Source: Terriglobales bacterium
GTDB lineage: Bacteria; Acidobacteriota; Terriglobia; Terriglobales; Acidobacteriaceae
Length of the DNA: 64,000 nucleotides
Direction: 5' to 3'
NCBI GenBank assembly: GCA_035567895.1
Contig: DATMPC010000011.1
Coordinates: forward strand, 1 to 64,000
The position numbers and the translations under genes were made by a program. Below are positions 24,596 through 33,607 of this stretch, piece after piece (position 1 is the first letter of the stretch; every line of letters begins with the position of its first letter). The notes under the pieces are model-generated. The model saw nothing but the letters and a program-made list of their open reading frames with translations. It ran no database searches and was not told where the DNA came from.

Positions 24596-25993
24596 ATGTC
24601 TGCACGAGACTTTGCTATCGCCATTATGGCGGCAGGAAAAGGGACCAGGCTGAAGTCGAAGCGTCCCAAGGTATTGCACGAAGTTGGAGGCAAGCCGCTG
24701 GTTGCGCACGTGATCCGTTCTGCGTCGGAAGTTGTTGCCCCAGAGAACATCTATGTGATCATCGGGCACGAAGCGGAGAGCGTTCGCTCTGCGGTTGCGC
24801 ACACGGGCGTGAAGTTTGTGCTGCAAACCGAGCAGCGCGGGACCGGACACGCGATCCAGAGCGCTCAAAAAGAGCTGGCTGCATATGCGAATTTCCTGGT
24901 TCTCTCCGGAGACGCGCCGCTGATTCGTCCCGAAACAATTCGCGGCATCCGCGATTTCCATATCAAGCAAGGCGCCGCGATGACGATTCTTACCGCTGCG
25001 CCTGCGGATCCAACCGGCTACGGACGCGTGCTGCGGCAGGGCTCAACCAACCACGTGGCGGCAATCGTGGAGCAGAAATCCCTTCTTCCCGAGCAATCCA
25101 ACGTAGGCGAGATCAATTCCGGCTTCTACGCATTTAGTTCCAAGCCGCTATTCGCCAACATTCATCGACTCGAGGCTGACAATCCTCACGGCGAGCACTA
25201 CCTCACGGATATGGCTGCGCTGCTGGTCGCGGAGGGGCAAAAAGTGATGGCGATCCGCGCAGATGACCCTGACGAAGTTTTAGGCGGCAATACGATCGCC
25301 GAACTCATGAGCCTTGATGCGAATATGCGCTTGCGAAAGGCTCGCGAACTGATGAGCCAGGGTGTGACGATTTTTAGGCCGGATACCTGCGTGATTGACG
25401 AGGAGGTACGCATCGCTCCAGACAGTACCATCGAGCCGTTCGTCCAACTTCTGGGAAACACAACTGTCGGTGAGGGTAGCCGAGTACGGTCATATTCGGT
25501 GATCGCCAATTCCCAGATTGGAAACAATGTGAACATTCTTCCGGGCTGCGTCATGGATCAAAGCTCGATTGCGGATGGCGCAATCGTCGGTCCGTACTCT
25601 CGGCTGCGTCCGGGAAGCGAGATTGGGGAAGGCGCACATGTGGGAAACTTCGTGGAAACGAAAAAGGTTCGTCTCGGAAAGGGCTCAAAGGCCAACCATC
25701 TCACCTATCTGGGAGACGCAGAAATTGGCGCAGGCGTGAATGTTGGCGCCGGCACCATCACGTGCAATTACGATGGCGCCAAGAAATACAAGACAGTGAT
25801 CGAGGATGGCGTTTTCGTGGGTAGCGACTCAACGCTGGTAGCTCCGGTAAAGATCGGTCATGGAGCGTACATTGGGGCAGCGTCGTGCATTACTGGCGAT
25901 GTACCGCCAGATTCACTGGCGATCGCGCGCGGCATGCAGGTTGTGAAAGAAGGCTGGGCTAAGAAAAAGAGAGAAGAGCGGGAAAAGAAATGA
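24596..25993 (+). CDS. glmU: Bifunctional UDP-GlcNAc pyrophosphorylase / GlcN-1-P acetyltransferase
   Basis: The start is ATG at 24596 (MSARDFAIAIMAAGKGTRLKS) rather than the TTG at 24581. The protein of about 465 aa has an N-terminal nucleotidyltransferase domain (GKGTRLKS, QRGTGHAIQ, GDAPLI, GYGRV) and a C-terminal left-handed beta-helix of hexapeptide repeats (about residues 255-445), ending with a basic tail. It makes UDP-N-acetylglucosamine for peptidoglycan and lipopolysaccharide in the cytoplasm. It is monocistronic. Confidence 0.95.
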   Translation: MSARDFAIAIMAAGKGTRLKSKRPKVLHEVGGKPLVAHVIRSASEVVAPENIYVIIGHEAESVRSAVAHTGVKFVLQTEQRGTGHAIQSAQKELAAYANFLVLSGDAPLIRPETIRGIRDFHIKQGAAMTILTAAPADPTGYGRVLRQGSTNHVAAIVEQKSLLPEQSNVGEINSGFYAFSSKPLFANIHRLEADNPHGEHYLTDMAALLVAEGQKVMAIRADDPDEVLGGNTIAELMSLDANMRLRKARELMSQGVTIFRPDTCVIDEEVRIAPDSTIEPFVQLLGNTTVGEGSRVRSYSVIANSQIGNNVNILPGCVMDQSSIADGAIVGPYSRLRPGSEIGEGAHVGNFVETKKVRLGKGSKANHLTYLGDAEIGAGVNVGAGTITCNYDGAKKYKTVIEDGVFVGSDSTLVAPVKIGHGAYIGAASCITGDVPPDSLAIARGMQVVKEGWAKKKREEREKK

Positions 25994-26024
25994 GCGTCAA
26001 TCAACAGGCTATTGGTTCGGACAA

Positions 26025-26540
26025 CTAGCTTGCCAGGATCTCCCGCAATTTCAGCCGAGCCTGAAACAAGCCGCTTTTGGACTCAGTTTCAGTGATGCCA
26101 ATCGTTCTCGCGATGCGTGCATGATCGTAGTTCTCAACATCGTGCATCAGGAAAATCAGCCGCTCGGTGGAAGGGAGTTGCGTCACCGCATTTTCCAGAT
26201 CGGCCCGCCGCGTGTTTCGGCGCACCTGACTCACTTGGGTCACTGGTTTGCACTGCACCGTGAGATTCCCGATCGGAGTCAACTCGCGCAGCTCTGTCAC
26301 AAGAGCGCGGTCAATAGTTTCCGCATCAGGCTTGGAACTTGTCGCAAAAGCGCGGCAAAAAGTGCCGCTCATCACGTCTTCCGCCTCTAACTCGTTTCCC
26401 GTCATATAGAAGGATAGTGAGTACACGCGGTGGCGGTTTCCCTCAAAGACGCCTTTGTAGCGGTCAACAGATGCCTGTTCAGCATGCTGAATGATGGGGA
26501 GAAAAGCCGCCAATTGAATTCCGTCCACTCGACTCGACAT
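26025..26540 (-). CDS. ECF-like sigma factor
   Basis: A 171-aa protein. An N-terminal region resembles sigma region 2 (YKGVFEGNRHRVYSLSFYMTGNELEAEDVMSGTFCRAFA). A C-terminal region resembles region 4 (AVTQLPSTERLIFLMHDVENYDHARIARTIGITETESKSGLFQARLKLREIL). The middle section is longer and more divergent than in typical ECF factors, and region 2 has an unusual acidic MSGTF. It is likely a divergent ECF sigma factor or a sigma-like regulator. No anti-sigma gene is adjacent; the next gene is glmU, convergent 31 bp away. Confidence 0.72.
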   Translation of the reverse strand: MSSRVDGIQLAAFLPIIQHAEQASVDRYKGVFEGNRHRVYSLSFYMTGNELEAEDVMSGTFCRAFATSSKPDAETIDRALVTELRELTPIGNLTVQCKPVTQVSQVRRNTRRADLENAVTQLPSTERLIFLMHDVENYDHARIARTIGITETESKSGLFQARLKLREILAS

Positions 26541-27084
26541 TCAGGGGTCCTTTTCTTGTCGTGGCGATTGCCGACGTGCTGCTCTTACCTTTGCAGTTAC
26601 CTCTCCAATTCTTTGTACCTGAACTGTGCTGGTCTGGCGCAGCTCAGGAGTTCAGAAACTGGCTCAGAGTCGCCTTAAATCCCCATACAAACACCGGAAT
26701 TTGGGCTACTTCGATCACTCAGGTGCTTGAACTGAAAAGAGCCAATCTATGTCGCCCGGAAACCCGAGGTTTTCCACAGGGAAGCGCTCCACCCACTATT
26801 GGCATTGCGATACCACATCTTGCCCTAAGCCCTTGAAAACGACCGTGTAACCCTTACACAGCGGTTCTAGCGGGATTTCAATACGCAGATTCAATAATCC
26901 CAGCTTCCGAAGCATTCAAAGCTCCAGTTTTTCGAACTAGACCCCTGACGGCTACACGGATGGTCACCTGATACGGACTCAACATAGTTACTTCCGGCAG
27001 TATCCCGGGCGAAAGCCTAAGAGTCGGAAAGGTGCACTACGTTTAGAATGTGAGGGCTCTCACCGAAAAGTAAGAAACTACCTG
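26541..27084. other. Gene-free region with two small palindromes
   Basis: No gene is seen. Two palindromes occur: gtgtaacccttacac at 26845-26859, and gtgagggctctcac at 27050-27063 just upstream of the HD-GYP regulator. A GNRA-type hairpin ggcgaaagcc sits near 27009. These are possible operator or leader structures. Confidence 0.35.
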
Positions 27085-28191
27085 ATGACATCCGAACGAA
27101 TTCTGGTCGTGGACGATGAAGAAGCAATACGTGAGATCGTCACGTCCATGCTGCAAAACGCTGGCTACACGGCCATGCAGGCATCGTCCGGAAAGCAGGC
27201 ACTGGAGATTCTCGGATCGGGCGAAGAATTCCAGCTCATGCTCTCTGATCTGATGATGGCGGAGATGGATGGCATCGCGCTGCTGGACCGGGTTCAGGAC
27301 TGCTATCCCGACATGCCTGCGATCATGGTTACAGCGGTCCACGATATTTCTGTGGCCCTCGCGGCGATCCGAAACGGGGCCTACGACTACCTGCTGAAGC
27401 CCTTCGAGCGCGAGCAGCTGCTCGCCATGGTGAGACGTGCCCTCGAGCATCGTAAGTTGCGACTCGAGAATCGCTCGTACCAGTCGAATCTAGAGTCTTT
27501 AGTCGCGGCTCGAACTGAGCAGCTCCGCCAGACAATGGCGGACCTGGAACGTTCCTACGACATCACGCTCGAAGCTCTAGGTGACGCGTTGGACTTGAAA
27601 GATGCCGAGACGGAGGGACATTCCAAACGCGTAACCGCCTTCACCATAGCGATGGCGCGAGCTATGGGAATGTCGGGCGACAAGATTCGGGTTATCGCTC
27701 GTGGCGCCTTTCTGCACGACATCGGAAAAATGGCGATACCCGATGCGATCCTGCGCAAGCCTGGAGCGCTGACCGAGCAGGAAGTGATGATCATGCGCGA
27801 GCATTGCGCGCGCGGGTATCACATGCTGAAGAAGATTCCGTTTCTCACCGAGGCAGCAGAGATCGTCTACGCTCACCAGGAGAGATACGACGGATCGGGC
27901 TATCCACGTGGACTGGTAGGCGATGAAATCCCAATCGGAGCCCGTCTATTTGCGGTCGCAGATACATTGGACGCCATCACCTCCGATCGTCCATATCGTG
28001 CAGCCCAGCCCATTCAAGCCGCGCGCGAAGAGATCAAGCGTTTCTCCGGATCGCAATTTGATCCTAAGGTAGTGGAGATTTTCCTGGGAATGCCTGATTC
28101 AATCTGGGAAGACTTGCGCCGTGAGATTAACTCGCACGCACGCAAGTACGCATATCCATCAAAATTTGCTGAGTCTCACACCTTGAGCTAA
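27085..28191 (+). CDS. Response regulator with HD-GYP phosphodiesterase domain
   Basis: A 368-aa protein. The receiver domain is residues 4-120, with acidic D10 and D11, phospho-acceptor D55 (LMLSDLMM) and K105 (LLKPF). A coiled linker follows (about 120-165). The HD-GYP domain follows: H179, H211-D212 (LHDIGK), H240, H264 and DGSGYP (269-274). It should hydrolyse cyclic di-GMP to GMP under control of a sensor kinase. No kinase is adjacent. Confidence 0.92.
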   Translation: MTSERILVVDDEEAIREIVTSMLQNAGYTAMQASSGKQALEILGSGEEFQLMLSDLMMAEMDGIALLDRVQDCYPDMPAIMVTAVHDISVALAAIRNGAYDYLLKPFEREQLLAMVRRALEHRKLRLENRSYQSNLESLVAARTEQLRQTMADLERSYDITLEALGDALDLKDAETEGHSKRVTAFTIAMARAMGMSGDKIRVIARGAFLHDIGKMAIPDAILRKPGALTEQEVMIMREHCARGYHMLKKIPFLTEAAEIVYAHQERYDGSGYPRGLVGDEIPIGARLFAVADTLDAITSDRPYRAAQPIQAAREEIKRFSGSQFDPKVVEIFLGMPDSIWEDLRREINSHARKYAYPSKFAESHTLS

Positions 28192-28266
28192 CTCCTGAAC
28201 CTAGAGCCGCCCCGATCAGGTGTTCCGATTCTCGTCCAGACCCGCCATCCTTGTACTCTTTTAAAC

Positions 28267-28737
28267 ATGCAAAAGCTCGAGCAGAGCACGACGACAAATC
28301 AGCACGTACACAGCATGAGCTTCCTTCGCTATTTCTTGCTGGCGCTCATTGTTTTGGGTAGCACCTTCGGCGATGTTTACCTGGCTAAGGGCATGAAACA
28401 GATTGGTGCAATTTCCCTGAGTCGCTGGAGCGACTTGATCTTCGCGCCTTTCAATCCCTACGTTGCATTCGGCATCGTGCTGTTGATGACCTTCTATCTT
28501 TCCTACTTGGCTTCGCTGTCGTGGGCTGATCTCTCTTACATCATGCCGGCAACAACATTCGGATATGTCCTCACTGCACTCCTGGCTCATTTCATGTTGG
28601 GCGAACACATCCCTCTCACACGTTGGATTGGGATTCTCATGATCACAGCGGGCGTGGGATTTGTTACCGGTGGACCATCACTAACCGTTACGCCGACGCC
28701 GGAAGGTCCCTCCCCGCATCTTGAGGTGCACTCATGA
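28267..28737 (+). CDS. Small DMT/EamA-family membrane protein 1
   Basis: A 156-aa protein with four hydrophobic helices (about residues 20-40, 65-85, 90-112 and 118-138) and a proline-rich hydrophilic tail. It resembles half-size EamA/DMT transporters (ArnE/ArnF-like). The start could also be 28315 (MSFLRYFLL). The stop overlaps the next gene (ATGA), so the pair likely forms a heterodimer. The pair converges on the hopanoid operon with a 34-bp gap; such DMT pairs may move lipids, but the substrate is unknown. Confidence 0.72.
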   Translation: MQKLEQSTTTNQHVHSMSFLRYFLLALIVLGSTFGDVYLAKGMKQIGAISLSRWSDLIFAPFNPYVAFGIVLLMTFYLSYLASLSWADLSYIMPATTFGYVLTALLAHFMLGEHIPLTRWIGILMITAGVGFVTGGPSLTVTPTPEGPSPHLEVHS

Positions 28738-29123
28738 GGCATCTCGGGATAGTCGCGACGTGGCTGTTTATCTTTCTGCTGGTTGGACTGAACTCTACGG
28801 GAGATATGTTGACCGCAAGAGCGATGCGGCGCGTCGGCGACTTTGGTGAATTGCGGCGCAAGTTTGGAATCTTAGGCGTAGCGCGCGCAGTGCTTACCGA
28901 GCCGTGGTTCTACCTCGGTCTGGTGGCGATGGCGCTAAGCTTTTTCGCCTTACTTGCCGCGCTCTCGCTGATCGATTTGAGTGTCGTGATTCCTGCCTCG
29001 GCGTCATTGACGTTCTTGTCGAACCTCTTGGGAGCGAAGTTCTTCCTGAAAGAGCACATAACCCTCCGGAGATGGATGTCGGGATTGCTGGTACTGGGTG
29101 GAATTATGCTGCTTAGAGCGTAA
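28734..29123 (+). CDS. Small DMT/EamA-family membrane protein 2
   Basis: A 129-aa four-helix membrane protein (VATWLFIFLLVGLNSTGD, FYLGLVAMALSFFALLAAL, LSVVIPASASLTFLSN, GLLVLGGIMLLRA). It resembles the preceding protein and overlaps its stop by four bases. The pair is therefore probably a two-subunit half-size transporter. It ends 34 bp from the end of the convergent hpnE gene. Confidence 0.72.
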   Translation: MRHLGIVATWLFIFLLVGLNSTGDMLTARAMRRVGDFGELRRKFGILGVARAVLTEPWFYLGLVAMALSFFALLAALSLIDLSVVIPASASLTFLSNLLGAKFFLKEHITLRRWMSGLLVLGGIMLLRA

Positions 29124-29157
29124 TTGAATCGGATTGGTCGTTCGAGGACGCGGAGAC

Positions 29158-30576
29158 TTATTCCCCGACGAAGCGCATCAGACCCGCGGGCCTCAGATCT
29201 GAAACGAGGAACTTCTCATTCGCCCCATCGCTTTCAGCTAGTGCCTGCGCGGCTCTGTAGCCGCTCCTGACGGCACCTTCCATGGTCGCCGGCCATCCAG
29301 TAGCGGTCCAGTCGCCGGCGAGAAAGACCCGCGGCCACGGCGTTCTTGATTGTGGACGGTACGAATCTGAGCCCGGCAACGCCGAATAGGTTGCGTGAAC
29401 TTCTTTCACGACGGTCGACTTCAAGAGTTGCGCTTCGCGTACTCGCGGGAAGAACTCGGCCAATTCGCGAAGCGCCAGATCAAGGATCTCTTGACGCCCC
29501 ATTCCAACCAGCGACTTCGATGAGCTAACCACTAACTCGATGTAGCTCCCTGCTTGTTCTGCGCCTTGACGTTGAGGCTGGAGCTTGGACTTTTGGAACA
29601 TCCATTGAATAGTGCGATCGAGCAGCACGGCATGGTGAAGATCAGTGATCTCACGATCGAACCACAAGTGAATGCCAGTGATCGGAGAGCTCTCGAACTT
29701 CGCAATTTGAGCTTGCAATTGTGTGCTTGTTTCACCCGATCCATTTTGGGACGGCAAAAGCTTGCCTAACGCATTGTGCGGGACTGCAAGCACAACAAAA
29801 TCGAAGCGTTCAGCCGTGCCCGATGACTGGAGGACCACGCTCTCGCGTTCTGCAACGACGCCTTCCACGCTCGTCCGCAGATGTACCTTTCCATTACGCT
29901 GCTCGATATACGAAATCGCCTTGCTGTACAAATCCGAAAGCGGAACGGTCGGTACACCCATCTTTCCGGCTTCAGCAGACTTCAGAAACGATTCCCGAAA
30001 GACCTGGGCGCCGTAGCGAACGGAAATCCGATCCAGGTCTTCATTGATGGCGCTCACCAGCACCACTTTCCAGAATCGATCAATCGCGCCGTGCGTCTGA
30101 TGATGCTCGCGAAGCCAGTCGGCAAAACTCTTCGGACTGTCGGGAGGAAGCGGCCCCATCAGCGCCAGCATGGCGCGAGAGATCGAAATCTTGTCGGCCC
30201 ACGAGAGTGACGAGGCTCGCAAGAAGGACAAAGCTGTGTGCAGCGGCGCTGGTAATCCGGAAGGACCGATCTCCGAGCGTCGGCCTCCGGGCTCAATGAA
30301 AGTGAGGCGATCAAACCATCGGATTTTCTCTACCGCTCCGATACGGCGATAAAAGTCGAGCAAGTTCGTACAGCACCCGAGCAGCACGTGCTGACAGTTG
30401 TCTACAATCTCGCCGGTCCCGGGATGCTCATAAGAAGAAGCTCGGCCGCCGACGAAAGGCCGGCGTTCAAAGAGGCTGATTCGAAATCCTGCATCCGCGA
30501 GGGCGCATCCTGCGGCAAGTCCGGCGATGCCGCCGCCGACAATTCCGACAGTCGCATGTTGTTCTTTGTTGGTCAA
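29158..30576 (-). CDS. hpnE: Hydroxysqualene dehydroxylase
   Basis: A 472-aa FAD protein. The N-terminal dinucleotide-binding motif is GIVGGGIAGLAAGCALADAG, then FERRPFVGGRASS. The C-terminal FAD contact (PWPRVFLAGDWTATGWPATMEGAVRSGYRAAQAL) is typical of HpnE. It reduces hydroxysqualene to squalene, the last step of the HpnCDE route from farnesyl diphosphate. It is third of the three hpn genes in the operon. Squalene-hopene cyclase is not in this window. Confidence 0.9.
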   Translation of the reverse strand: MTNKEQHATVGIVGGGIAGLAAGCALADAGFRISLFERRPFVGGRASSYEHPGTGEIVDNCQHVLLGCCTNLLDFYRRIGAVEKIRWFDRLTFIEPGGRRSEIGPSGLPAPLHTALSFLRASSLSWADKISISRAMLALMGPLPPDSPKSFADWLREHHQTHGAIDRFWKVVLVSAINEDLDRISVRYGAQVFRESFLKSAEAGKMGVPTVPLSDLYSKAISYIEQRNGKVHLRTSVEGVVAERESVVLQSSGTAERFDFVVLAVPHNALGKLLPSQNGSGETSTQLQAQIAKFESSPITGIHLWFDREITDLHHAVLLDRTIQWMFQKSKLQPQRQGAEQAGSYIELVVSSSKSLVGMGRQEILDLALRELAEFFPRVREAQLLKSTVVKEVHATYSALPGSDSYRPQSRTPWPRVFLAGDWTATGWPATMEGAVRSGYRAAQALAESDGANEKFLVSDLRPAGLMRFVGE

Positions 30577-30606
30577 TGCTGAAATGAAAGCGCAGTCTTT
30601 CGCGGC

Positions 30607-31569
30607 TCAGATTCTTTCGAATACCGATCTGATGATACCGCGTGCGAGAATCCTCATCTTTTCCGTCCCACTGAGTCGCACTCGCCCATGCAGGACGTCA
30701 TAGTTTCGCTCAGCGATTCTTCCAAGTAACCGCTGATAGATCGTGACCATCACCCAGAGAGCGGCTCGGCTGTCCTCGTGAATGAGCGGAATCAGTTCAC
30801 CCGCCGACGCGTAGTATTCCCGGGCCCGCTGCGCTTGGAATTCGAGAAGAGGCGCCAAGCGGGACTGCTCCAGGCGAGCACCTTTGTCCAGGAGAAAATC
30901 ATCTATGGTTAGACCAAAGCGGTGCAGATCCTCTTCGGGAAAGTACACACGGCCCATGGCCGCATCTTCCTTTACGTCGCGGATAATGTTCGTTAATTGA
31001 AACGCGACACCGCAGCGCTCGGCGAGTTGCTCGGCACGCAGATCCTCATATTGGTAGATACGGATGCACACCAACCCGACTACCGAGGCAACGAGGTAGC
31101 AATACTCGTAGAGGTCGGCAAAGGTTCGGTGGATGCGAATCGAGGAGGCGGCAACAGCAGTGTTGCCCTCGAGAGCGGACAATCGATGCGAATCTTCCGC
31201 TGGAGCCGGTAAGTCCATGCTCGTTCCCTGGACCAACTGATCCAGCAACTCCGGTGGAATCCGGTACTTCCTCTGAGCGTCAGCGAGTGCAACGAAAACT
31301 GGATCGTTGCTCGGAGTCCCAGCCTGAACTTGATGCCATTCATCGAGCCAACTCTGCAATCGCTCGCGACGCTCAACTACGGTCGCACTCTCGTCGTCAC
31401 TAATGTCGTCCGCGTGCCGCATGAACGCGTATACGGCGGAGAGGGCATTGCGTTTCGCTGTTGGCAGTACCCGAAAGGAATAGTAAAAGTTGCGGGCCCG
31501 GCGACGCGCGATGCCGCGGCAAACGGCGTATGCAGTGGTGAGTTGAGAGACGCTCACAGCCGGTTCCAC
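30607..31569 (-). CDS. hpnD: Presqualene diphosphate synthase
   Basis: A 320-aa squalene/phytoene-synthase-family enzyme. Two aspartate-rich motifs are visible, DDISDDE (near residue 54) and DVKEDAAMGR, as are ARNFYYSFRVLP and the YAFMRHAD segment. It condenses two farnesyl diphosphates to presqualene diphosphate. It overlaps the upstream hpnC gene by 16 bases, and hpnE starts 30 bp downstream, so the three are cotranscribed. Confidence 0.9.
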   Translation of the reverse strand: MEPAVSVSQLTTAYAVCRGIARRRARNFYYSFRVLPTAKRNALSAVYAFMRHADDISDDESATVVERRERLQSWLDEWHQVQAGTPSNDPVFVALADAQRKYRIPPELLDQLVQGTSMDLPAPAEDSHRLSALEGNTAVAASSIRIHRTFADLYEYCYLVASVVGLVCIRIYQYEDLRAEQLAERCGVAFQLTNIIRDVKEDAAMGRVYFPEEDLHRFGLTIDDFLLDKGARLEQSRLAPLLEFQAQRAREYYASAGELIPLIHEDSRAALWVMVTIYQRLLGRIAERNYDVLHGRVRLSGTEKMRILARGIIRSVFERI

Positions 31570-32504
31570 AAAGCCTGTGCGGCAGCGCCTGCCACCAGTG
31601 CCAGCTTGCGCGGCTTAGAGATTGCTGGACGCGCCCGCAAGACGTCGTAATCCTGGCGCTCGATGCAATTCAGAATCTCTTCCCCACCGCGCGTGAAGAG
31701 CTCGATGTCGATCGCCAGCTCGCGGTCGACCATCCTAATCAGAGCACGTCCTCGCTGAAACCACTCGCGTGCACGCTCTACCTGGAATCGCATCAGGTCG
31801 CGAAACGCTGGAGAGAAACGCCGTTCCGCGATGTCACGCTCCTGCACTCCAAAGCGATCGAGATCTTCAAGGGGCAGGTAGATCCGCTCTTTCTCGTAAT
31901 CGACAGAGACGTCCTGCCAGAAATTTGCGAGCTGGAGCGCCGTGCATGTGAAATCTGAGAGCTGCTGCCGTTCGGCATCGGAATAGCCGCAGGCATACAG
32001 CACAAGACGACCGACGGGATTAGCCGAGTTCACACAGTATCCCAGGAGTTCGTCGAAGGTCCGATAGCGCGTAACCGTTTGATCCTGGCGAAAGGCCTTC
32101 AACAGATTTGCGAACGGATCGCGGGGAATCCTGCAGGTGAGAATGGTCGGCCGTAGCGCAACAAAAACCGGATGACGCGGGATACCCGCGTAACAGGCAT
32201 CGAGCTCTTCTTCCCATTCGTTCAGCAACGCCAGTGATTGTTGTGGATCGCCAACTTCGTCTCCCAAATCGTCCGAGACGCGGCAATAAGCATAAATGCT
32301 GTAAAAATGCGGCCGCAGTTTAGAAGGCAGAAACCAGGTCGCGACGCTGAAATTCTCGTAGTGACTCCGCGCCAGGCGCTCGCAATATGCTCGCGCCTCT
32401 TCGAGCGAGGGAGCCGTTTCGGGAATGGCGTATTCAGGAGGTAAGGCAGCCCAACCACTGGCCGATTCATTGCCTGCAATCGAACTCTGCGTACGCGAGG
32501 ACAT
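31554..32504 (-). CDS. hpnC: Hydroxysqualene synthase
   Basis: A 316-aa squalene/phytoene-synthase-family protein. It carries the HYENFSVATWFLP start typical of HpnC, YAYCRVSDDLGDE as first aspartate motif, and ANFWQDVSVDYEKER as second. It converts presqualene diphosphate to hydroxysqualene. It is the first hpn gene and starts 6 bp after the upstream zinc dehydrogenase stop. Confidence 0.9.
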   Translation of the reverse strand: MSSRTQSSIAGNESASGWAALPPEYAIPETAPSLEEARAYCERLARSHYENFSVATWFLPSKLRPHFYSIYAYCRVSDDLGDEVGDPQQSLALLNEWEEELDACYAGIPRHPVFVALRPTILTCRIPRDPFANLLKAFRQDQTVTRYRTFDELLGYCVNSANPVGRLVLYACGYSDAERQQLSDFTCTALQLANFWQDVSVDYEKERIYLPLEDLDRFGVQERDIAERRFSPAFRDLMRFQVERAREWFQRGRALIRMVDRELAIDIELFTRGGEEILNCIERQDYDVLRARPAISKPRKLALVAGAAAQALWNRL

Positions 32505-32510
32505 CCGCGA

Positions 32511-33551
32511 TTAATTCCGGCCCGGAATGATAGCTGTCTTGATCTGGCCGCTGCGATCCACCATTTTGCGAAGCACTTCTTTTAGATGTGAAAGCGGGGC
32601 TTCGCCAGTAACGTAATCGGCGCTCTGGATTTTGTTCTGAGTAATCAAACCGAAAGCCTTACGAACCATCTCCGGAGTGTGGTGGAACGTAGCCTTCAGT
32701 GTGATTTGAGAGTAGTGGAGGAGCTGGGTATCGAGTTCCAGTTTGGTACCGCTGGCGCATCCGCCGAAGAAGTTGACGGTTCCGCCCTTGCGAACCATGT
32801 CGACGGCCCATTGCCATGCCTGAGGCCGGCCCACGGCTTCGATTACGACGTCTGCCCCGCGCTTCTTTGGCGTGAAGGCACGAACAGCGCTGATCGGATC
32901 ATCGACGGCGGTGATCTGCACCGTCTCATCGGCTCCGAATCGGCGGGCGTCTTTTACCTGCTCATCGCGCTTCACCACTGCAATTACTCGCAACCCGCTC
33001 AGCTTGGCAACCTGCATGAACATCAAGCCGATCGGTCCAGCGCCGATGATCACGACGCTGTCTCCCCGCTCCGCATGAGTCTCATTCAACCCGTGCAGCA
33101 CGCAAGCCAGCGGCTCGCACATTGCGGCCGCTTCAAAGCTCACTTTGTCGGGAATGCGAAGCATGTTCACTTCGACAATCCGGCGCGGCACCTTGATGTA
33201 TTCCGCGTAGGCGCCGTTGTTGAACAGTAAGTCCTCGCAAAGATTGGCCTGTTTTTTCGAGCAGAAGAAGCAAACGCCGCAAGGAGCCGAGTTCAGCGCT
33301 ACAACGCGCATCCCGCGCCGAAATTCCTTTACACCGGCACCTACCTCTTCAATCGTGCCGGCGAGTTCGTGTCCGAAGAGAGCCGGAGGCTGGATCATGC
33401 GCGCGTGGTAACCACGCTGATAGACCTTGAGATCAGTCCCGCAGGTAAGGGCAACCTGCACTTTGATGAGAACCTCGCCCGGTTCCAGCCGAGGGATCGG
33501 GACCTTCTCGATCTTCACGTCCTCTTTCCCGTAGAGGACGGCTGCTTTCAT
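32511..33551 (-). CDS. Zinc-dependent alcohol dehydrogenase family protein B
   Basis: The start at 33551 (MKAAVLYGKEDVKIEKV) is the family start; a GTG at 33596 would add an odd basic leader. The 346-aa MDR-family protein has a catalytic zinc site (TCGTDLK, GHELAGTIEEVG), a structural zinc cluster (CGVCFFCSKKQANLC) and a Rossmann motif (VVIIGAGPIGLMFMQVAKLSG). It is likely a polyol or sugar dehydrogenase. It is cotranscribed between a paralogue and hpnCDE. Its substrate is unknown; a link to hopanoid side-chain chemistry is a guess. Confidence 0.85.
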   Translation of the reverse strand: MKAAVLYGKEDVKIEKVPIPRLEPGEVLIKVQVALTCGTDLKVYQRGYHARMIQPPALFGHELAGTIEEVGAGVKEFRRGMRVVALNSAPCGVCFFCSKKQANLCEDLLFNNGAYAEYIKVPRRIVEVNMLRIPDKVSFEAAAMCEPLACVLHGLNETHAERGDSVVIIGAGPIGLMFMQVAKLSGLRVIAVVKRDEQVKDARRFGADETVQITAVDDPISAVRAFTPKKRGADVVIEAVGRPQAWQWAVDMVRKGGTVNFFGGCASGTKLELDTQLLHYSQITLKATFHHTPEMVRKAFGLITQNKIQSADYVTGEAPLSHLKEVLRKMVDRSGQIKTAIIPGRN

Positions 33552-33607
33552 GGTTCCGTTCAAGCTTTCCTTTTTGCGCTCCCGATTGAACATCACTGCG
33601 CAACAGC

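Noticed and set aside
26980-27084. Possible cyclic di-GMP riboswitch before the HD-GYP gene
   Set aside because: A ggcgaaagcc hairpin is present, but the conserved GEMM core sequences are not seen. A structure search would be decisive.
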